DNA of 64,000 bases from Rhodamnia argentea (Eukaryota; Streptophyta; Magnoliopsida; Myrtales; Myrtaceae). The translations under genes and the position numbers were made by a program. Position 1 is the stretch's first letter, and each line of letters begins with the position of its first letter. Shown here piece after piece: positions 57,332-64,000 of this stretch. Where the stretch lies: positions 18,247,311-18,311,310 of the forward strand of contig NC_063155.1 of the NCBI RefSeq assembly GCF_020921035.1, given 5' to 3'. The notes below the pieces were generated by a model. The model saw only the letters and a program-made list of their open reading frames with translations. It searched no databases and was not told the DNA's origin.

Positions 57332-60300
57332 CGGGTGCGCTCCATTCGAACATGAAGTTGAAAGTGTAGCTCACAATCCAGGAACAGGACCAATTGATGA
57401 ATGTCACCAGGCTCCCGGCCGAACCTTTAATGTTTACTGGGAATACCTACCGAGAACATATTTACTGAGAATGGTCTTGAGATAGAAACTGCAGAGTGCA
57501 AATTGATACTGAAGGCAAGTACCTCGGACATGATAACCCATGGTAATCCTGCCATGCCGAGTGAGTAAGCTATGGAATACACCTAAACGAAGTAGTCATC
57601 TGTCAGCAAACTTCTTCAACGAGTCATTGAGCAATGGTTAAGGAAAACAGGCACTCTTGTAGTGACTTACCATGACTCCTACATACACCAAAATTGGGGT
57701 CACTGCCTTCCAATGATTAAGGTCCTGGTTCAGCAAAAAGAAAAGGAGGAGGAAAAAATAAGGTCACCTGAAAACATCGAGAATTACAAGTAGGCATAGT
57801 TATTGTTCATGAAACCTGCATGAAGAATGACAATCCTAGAAGAATGCAACATAAGGACATTCCAGCTGAAGAAATCTGCAAATAAAATTTGGGTTCGGGC
57901 TCAGTATCTTGGAAAGTGGTCTCCTTAAGGAGAGTATGGCAAATTTATCATTTTCCTAACCATCAGAAGTGGCCGCCTTCCAGCTTTATCAGTCAAGATT
58001 ACACTAAGAGCAGTCGCTGGCATCTGCAAAACATGTGGAGAATCTTAAGAAAGTGTGATGAGGCAAGCAAATTCGTCTTTCACCGCAATTCTGCATAGTC
58101 TAGTACCTGGACAACAGCCATGCTTCTGGTACCAAAGCTACTTGAGAAGCCTGCCAAGATAGCAGATTCAGATAACCAAGCTTTAACTATTCATAAGTTA
58201 CTAATGTATTCATCTGCTGATTTTTACCAGCTGATTCAAACATGGAGCCTGCATAGTAGGCAAATGCATTAGTCCCACCAAATTGTTGAAGCACCATCAG
58301 CCCAACTGCTATCTAACACGTTGACAAGATTAGGAAAAAGAAAAGGGAATGAAAATTGCAAGCAAATTGAATAATTTGGAGGGCATTCTCACTATAAGCG
58401 GATGAGCATATCGCCTTTGGAACAGATCCAGAATTCTAGACTGGGACTGCCGTTCAAAGGTCTCTGTATAGTCCTACACCGACAAGTGAAATGAGAAAAC
58501 GTCATAAGCAAAAATCAGATGCTTCCAAATTATCCGAAAGAAGTGATATTGAGACATTACTCTGATATCAGCTGCTTCCTGAGTAATATCAACACTTTTG
58601 CCTCTGAGTCTCTGTAATGCCACTTCAAACTCCTCCTCTCTGTGGACTTTTACCTGTAAGTGGCCATCTGCTCGTGATCTTTCTTACAAAAAAATGAGCA
58701 TAATCTTGGCTTCGTCATCCAGTCCTATGATTTTACACAACTAGCAAATCCTTACAAGGGTGATGTACACCGATCGGATTGTGTGTCACAGTGGGTGTGC
58801 TTTTGAAATGTTAATACACATACCGCAACTGGACTGACAACTTACCAGCCATCTAGGAGACTCTGGAACAAAGGACAAACCCACAATTTGTACGACGGAG
58901 GGAATGCAACCTGAAGATGATATTACCAAGAATGACATTTCGATGTTTCCCATCTCATTCACCACATGACATATGAAAAGGAACTGAGACACTACCGATC
59001 AGAGCCAAGATGCGCCAGGAGACAATGGTTCCAAGAAAGTAAATCAATGAAAAGCCACAGCATATCATGAACTGAAACAGAAGCCAACTCCGTGTTGGTG
59101 AGCAAATCAATTGTCACGACTCAATTTCAATTTCTACGTCCCCCAAACTTTTTGACCTGATTGAATGCCGTGAATGCTCCCCGGACACTTGTGGGTGTTA
59201 TCTCAGCAATGTACACAGGTACCTGTTTGACGATAAAGATAATGATCAACAGCACTTTGGTGGCTTCAACTTCTAGAAAGTTGTCAGGACAATAAGGTCA
59301 GAATCATCCTGCGTATACCACGTAACATATAATCCCAATGCCAAGCCCGTTTACCAGTCTTCCAATATCCAGCCACCAAGCATTCTGCAGATTTAATGGA
59401 GTATACCATTAAGTGCTTATGCTCTATCTAACAGCCTAAACCATGACGTGATCATACACAAAAATGGGATGTCTGTAAGATGTTTCCTTGCATCTTAGCA
59501 GGAAGAGAATCAATTGAGTCTTTTTTTTTCCCGATGGCGATCCCTTAACCAGCGAGACAGATAGTTTGAAGTGCAAATTTCACACATGCAGTGAAAAATC
59601 ACGAAAACATCCTACAGCACCAATATCTGAATGAACTCATCCACATGATAAGCACAAACGTGGAAAATTCTGTTTAATTATGAAGCCCGTTTATGGAGTC
59701 ATCAATGATGAAGAAAATTTCTGAAGAGGCAAAAGGAAGGGCAGAGAACCTTGGCAAATGCTATGGAAAGCCATCCTGCAGCACAAAGTATTTGAGAAAG
59801 CCACATTGCCTGCATCAAACAGACATATCTTTTAAGAATTCCCATAAGATCTGTCATGTTCTTCGCTGAGATTTCGAGAATGAAAGGGAAAGGTAAAGGA
59901 TCACTCACTCCTCTACGACCAATCAAATCCGTTACCCTCCCATTTACCAGAGCTGCTAGTAGACCTCCAACTGTTATTATTGAACCGAAAAGCGAATACT
60001 GTCACACGAAAAAGTGGGGGAGAATGTCAATGCGAGTTGTGATCCATTTCCCATCCATTCATTTGGTGTTACCGATAAAGATATCAAACTTTAGCTGGTC
60101 TACTAAGTCGCTTTGTTTTATTTCACTCCAACAAATGTTGTTTCACAATAGAGCACAATTAATATAGCGGCTAAAAGATGAACAATCCTAGAGATATCGC
60201 ACAAATGCTTGATAGGACTTGCCGCTGCTGTGGATAGGCCCAAATCCTCCTTTATGCCTGACTCGGCTGGAGAAGAGAAACCGGTCTGCATTGCAAAAAC

Positions 60301-61033
60301 ATGCCACCAGTTAATGGCTTGATGGCTACAAATCTTGTCAAGAAATGCAACGAGCAGCACAATGCCAAGAAAATTCCGACGCAGATTCATATTAAAGAGA
60401 CAGGCGAAAAATCAGTTTTCAAACGGCATCTTTCTCACAAATGTGATTGAAGTAGTTAATGAAGATCGTTTGACCTCTTTTTCAGCCAGAGTAGCAGACA
60501 CAGATCTTGGATGCTTTATCCTTACACCGAAGGCCGAACTGAAAACCCATATTTTTCTTGAAAACACAATGTTGACCAATCATACAAGAAAACAGAGAAA
60601 ACTTTGACCAAGAAATTTGCTTCTTTCCTCTCATCTCTTCCTTAACAGAAAATTTTCAGTAGACCTCGGAGGAAATTGTTACGCTGTCTACTTGGCAATC
60701 ATCAGAATCGTCACAAAAGGCGCCCTGATTGCAAAATTCACCTCTGGTTCGATAGCAGTGCGGTCAAGAAAAATGAAAATCAAGAATCTTCAAAAAGAAA
60801 ACAGAGCTGGCTTCTTGCCGGCGAATCTTAAAACTCGATACGACACTCACGGCACACCCGGTCATGAAAGAACCGCCGACGGCGACGAAAGTGCTGAAAA
60901 CGACGAGCGGCGTGACTGCAGGATCACTCAAAGGCGTGACGGAGCCGCCATGGCTGCCGTGGGCAGAGACTTCTTTGGGAAGCAGAGCACTCGTTGGCGA
61001 CCCATCTTCTCCCAAGCCTTCTTCCCTCTCCAT
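57120..61033 (-). CDS. Gene G: ERD6-like sugar transporter, 18 exons
   Basis: Predicted 482-residue MFS sugar transporter. Exons: 60851-61033, 60223-60285, 59909-59998, 59750-59809, 59319-59384, 59157-59222, 58996-59071, 58846-58910, 58561-58653, 58393-58473, 58228-58312, 58107-58150, 57961-58023, 57816-57875, 57671-57724, 57523-57582, 57332-57446, 57120-57244. Start [15 protein letters not shown]. The frame is open further upstream, but no ATG precedes it there. Signatures: [42 protein letters not shown] and PETKGR; C-terminus AHFLQ then TGA. Exon 3 ends LIGRRG where paralogues have LIGRRR or LIGRKR, caused by CGA to GGA at the splice junction. Intron 2 has the GC donor. Otherwise intact. 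Confidence 0.89.
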
Positions 61034-61199
61034 ATCTTCTGTCCGAAAAGGCTCTCCGTGGGGAGTTTTCAAGAAACGGGAATTGTCGAGAACGAGTCGT
61101 GGGTGATCGGCGGAGGATTGAGGGAGATGGTTTGGAGAGTTGGAGAGGCAGAGCCGACAGGGGAGCTCAAAGCCATGGACCGTCCGTTGCACGAGCAGG

Positions 61200-62200
61200 T
61201 TTCTTTTCCTAAGTTCTTTATTCCTTGATTGATCATGTGCTACAATGTTTGTTCAAACATGTAGTAGCTCTAGCGGCAATTCATTCACTTAGGGTCGTTG
61301 CAAGCTACACCAACTGCCTCCATCCGACGCTATTTTGGGCAATAATTAGAAATAGGAGATGGCACGGAGGGACAGTTTCGATATCGAAAATTTAAAAAGA
61401 CACGGTCGCGGCGACATACTCGAATACCTCCTCTAATGTGCGAACTAGACCGATAGCGCGTGGAATTGACGAAAAGAAAATCTTGCACGCGAAGCAAATG
61501 TAGGGCGGCACCTGGTTCCGGATCCGGGACCGATGTACAACTCATTTCTAGAGGGCTAAACTTAACAGTTTAATGATACATTTTCATTCATGTTAGTAAT
61601 CTTAAGTCTCCGTATGTTTCCCGAGGAGTGAATGAATTTGCAAAATATTTTCGTAAAACGATCGCTTGAATAGCTTATGAAAATGAATGAACGAAAAATA
61701 TTTTCATCGTCCTTGAGAATGTTTAGGTATAAATTGTGAGCGATAATGGAAGCATTTTCCCTTGAGTAATTATTTCAAGCGACACCAAGCGATCATTTCT
61801 AAGATTACGTTTTCCAATTCGTCTACTTTTCGTGAAACAAGCGGAGGCTAAGTTAGTATTGTCGAACTTCTACGTGTATGATGACGAGAAATTGGTTGGT
61901 GGACTAATTATTTCTCGAAAGCTGCACAATTTGTCCATAAACGGTTCTAATCAAGGGGGCAAAAATTAAAAGGAAATTGTGGGGACAATAGCTTATCATG
62001 TAGCTTTCTTTTTGAAACTCTTGAGGGGGCGAATTTGACAAACATTTGCCAAACTCAAGGTACGGTAGTTGGCCGTCAAACAATGAACGGGGGCAATTGC
62101 CTCCACATCACATGGCACGGATCCGTCCCTATCACAAAAGCTTATGCGAATCGGAGTATCATGAAAAAGGATGCCCCTTTTTTTCTTTCTATATGTCAAA
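61200..62200. other. Spacer upstream of gene G
   Basis: Contains the presumed promoter of G (its first 250 bases resemble the upstream DNA of B-E: gtagctctagcggcaattcattca). Beyond that no gene or recognised repeat is seen. Confidence 0.4.
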
Positions 62201-62588
62201 GTTCGACATGGTCCTACCACTACATAAATCGACCGCATTTAACGGGGTCCTACTGCTACATAAATCCGAGTAGACCCAAGTTGGTGGTACAACAGGGAAT
62301 CGACGGTCCAATGCCGCCGTCAAAACCCGGACTTTATTGCACGTTTAGAACTCGATTGCACTCCGCTAGAACTAACTTTCATATCCCACCTCAAGTTCAA
62401 CATGGTTCTACCACTACATAAATCGACCGCGTTTAACATGGTCCTACTGCTACATAAATCCGAGTAGACCCAAGTTGGCGGTACAAGAGGGAATTGACGG
62501 TTCAATGCCGCCGTCAAAACCCAGACTTTATTGCACGTTTAGAACTCGATTGCACTCCACCAGAACTAACTTTCATATCCCACCTCAC
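62201..62588. repeat. 194-bp tandem duplication
   Basis: Two adjacent units (62201-62394 and 62395-62588), each with gttc.acatgg, cctactgctacataaatcc, a gccgccgtcaaaaccc block and ending tttcatatcccacctca. They differ at a modest number of positions. A shorter ccactacataaatcg / ctgctacataaatcc echo lies within each unit. No coding function seen. Confidence 0.88.
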
Positions 62589-62984
62589 GTGGCGTAATTT
62601 GGAATTGATGAAATTGAAGCATAACTTCTAAGTAACATCCGTATTCTCATAACAATAAAAGTGAAATATATTGAAAAAATTTTGTGAAAATTGTCAAAGG
62701 AACAAGTAATCGGGGAATTTGACTGAGATTTGAAGCCTTGCATGTTTGCAGAGCAATCGCCATTGGCATGGCAATTTGCCAGTATCCAACAAAGATGACC
62801 AGAGGAAGGTGAAATCAATCACTGTAAAAGGTTGGACAAATTGCAAGGAAATCTCTCTATTTTTCTCCCCACTTGATATTGCAATTTTTGCCGTAATCAG
62901 GCACAGAAAAGAGTCGATCATACAAAAAGCCTCTCGGCAGCCTGACTCCAATGCCTTTTGTGGTTGGCAACAACAAAGTACAAG
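62589..62984. other. 3' flank of gene H
   Basis: No gene seen. Probably holds the 3' untranslated region of H. Confidence 0.4.
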
Positions 62985-63987
62985 TCATTGCAGAAAATGG
63001 GCAAGTGATGCTTGCAATTCTTCCAGTGCCCGCCCCTTGGTCTCCAGCACTAGCTTCGCCGTGAATAAGATGGTCAAACCGCAAATGCACGCGAAGATCA
63101 AAAAGGTTCCTGAAAACAGCACAGCCAAGACATAGACCTGTTAGTACATACGCCCGACATAAGAACTAGTGCAGTTCATGTATTCAGGCTCCAGAGAAGC
63201 ATAGCCAGTGAAAACCACAGGACAAGAATGAAAAAAAGAGGAGGATTAATCACCGGGAGCGCTCCATTCGAACACAAAGTTAAAACTGTAGCTGACGATC
63301 CAAGAACAGGACCAATTGGAGAAGGTCACCAGGCTTCCAGCTGACCCTTTAACATTCACTGGGAATACCTATCAAGAACATGTCCACCGGAATAAACAGG
63401 TTTCTATTCCTATATACGGTCTTGAAGTAGAGACAACAGAGTGCAATGTTAGACTGAAGGTATCTATTTACCTCGGACATTATGACCCACGGTAACCCTG
63501 CCATGCCAAGTGAGTAAGCTACGGAATACACCTAATTGCAATAATCATCTGTCAGCAACTTCAATACAACTAGCCCTGGAAACACGGTTGAGGACTTAGA
63601 AGCAGCAATATTATTATGAGTAACTATCTAACTATTGCTTCCATGCCAGAAGAAAACTTGGTCAAATGTTTTTCCTTTTTTTGTCCCCATCTTATCCTAG
63701 ATAAATTGAGCAATGAGCGTACAAAGAAATTCATTTGCCATAAACATTCTAAAAATAAAGAAAAACTACTAGGCGCAAAATCCTTTTTTCCTTTTGCCAA
63801 AGTGTAATCTCCAATTTATTATTGCCTGGTAAAGTAGGATTGAGACGCGACTCGTTATGCGCTCAACCATAAGAGATAACCGTATAAGAGTTGAAAAACA
63901 AGAAAGCAGAAAATGTTTATTACCCAGACTTACCATAATGCATACGTACACCAAAATAGGAGTGACTTCTGTCCAATACTCCAGGTC
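62985..63987 (-). CDS. Gene H: ERD6-like sugar transporter, 3' part (exons 15-18), partial at window edge
   Basis: The last four exons of a G-like copy: 63934-63987 ([18 protein letters not shown]), 63472-63531 ([20 protein letters not shown]), 63254-63368 (VFPVNVKG..., ending EWSAPG) and 62985-63109 ([10 protein letters not shown]...AHFLQ then TGA). All visible splice sites are GT-AG and phases match the other copies. The C-terminal signature reads LVLETKGR instead of VVPETKGR: the proline codon CCC/CCG of the paralogues is CTG. Exons 1-14 lie to the right of the window. It shares the Gln-TGA ending with G. Confidence 0.87.
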
Positions 63988-64000
63988 CTGGTTTCACATG

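Noticed and set aside
61330..62421. Short frames in the G-H spacer as genes
   Set aside because: They have no family motif, several overlap the 194-bp tandem duplication, and none has supporting splice or start context.
1..64000. A previously undescribed gene system (defence island, biosynthetic cluster or similar)
   Set aside because: Apart from the sugar transporters, every coding signal I can read belongs to retrotransposons, MITEs or gene relics. The unusual content here is structural and evolutionary, not a new multi-gene pathway.

Overview
This window looks like nuclear DNA from a woody dicot. It has intron-dense genes with plant-type splice sites, many LTR retrotransposon remnants, and MITE-like elements with clean target-site duplications. 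The size of the tandem expansion and the repeat style remind me of Myrtaceae such as Eucalyptus, but that is only a guess. No rRNA, tRNA, CRISPR array or prokaryotic feature is visible.

The backbone is a tandem cluster of at least eight sugar transporter genes of the plant ERD6-like (ESL/SFP) branch of the major facilitator superfamily, all on the minus strand. I call them A to H from left to right: A (1058-2359, 5' part only, cut by the window edge), B (3289-7467), C (19903-23977), D (31308-35630), E (40672-45821), F (49400-54509), G (57120-61033) and H (62985-63987, last four exons only). I resolved exon boundaries by reading splice sites and comparing paralogues. Each complete gene has the same 18 exons with identical internal exon lengths and phases, giving 482-483 residues. 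C, E and F look intact. B has lost the GT of its intron 15 donor. D has Ser in place of the Trp of the conserved GLPW motif. G and H carry changes in the GRR and PETKGR signatures.

The genes fall into two types. A and F share a start of the form MERxSLEEDG, canonical GT donors in intron 2 and the same LINE fragment in intron 4. B, C, D, E and G share a GC donor in intron 2. A precedes B and F precedes G. Relics of an A/F-type first exon survive between B and C and between C and D, so the cluster probably grew from a two-gene repeat.

The spacers B-C (7.6-19.1 kb), C-D (24.1-30.8 kb) and D-E (35.8-40.2 kb) are related copies. Each holds one broken Ty1/copia element with its 5' LTR upstream of the sugar gene. 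In the first two spacers its 3' half, together with the relic exon 1, is inverted; in D-E it is still colinear. Later insertions are dated by empty sites in sister copies: a 2.58-kb solo LTR (8717-11298, TSD AGGAT), two MITE families with 9-bp TSDs (five insertions), an hAT-like MITE with an 8-bp TSD, a GC-rich fold-back element in intron 1 of E, and copia-type solo LTRs. A fragment resembling the C-terminus of a MATE transporter lies just left of C and of D. The remaining intergenic DNA (54.6-57.1 kb, 61.2-62.9 kb) holds short tandem repeats and no recognised gene.
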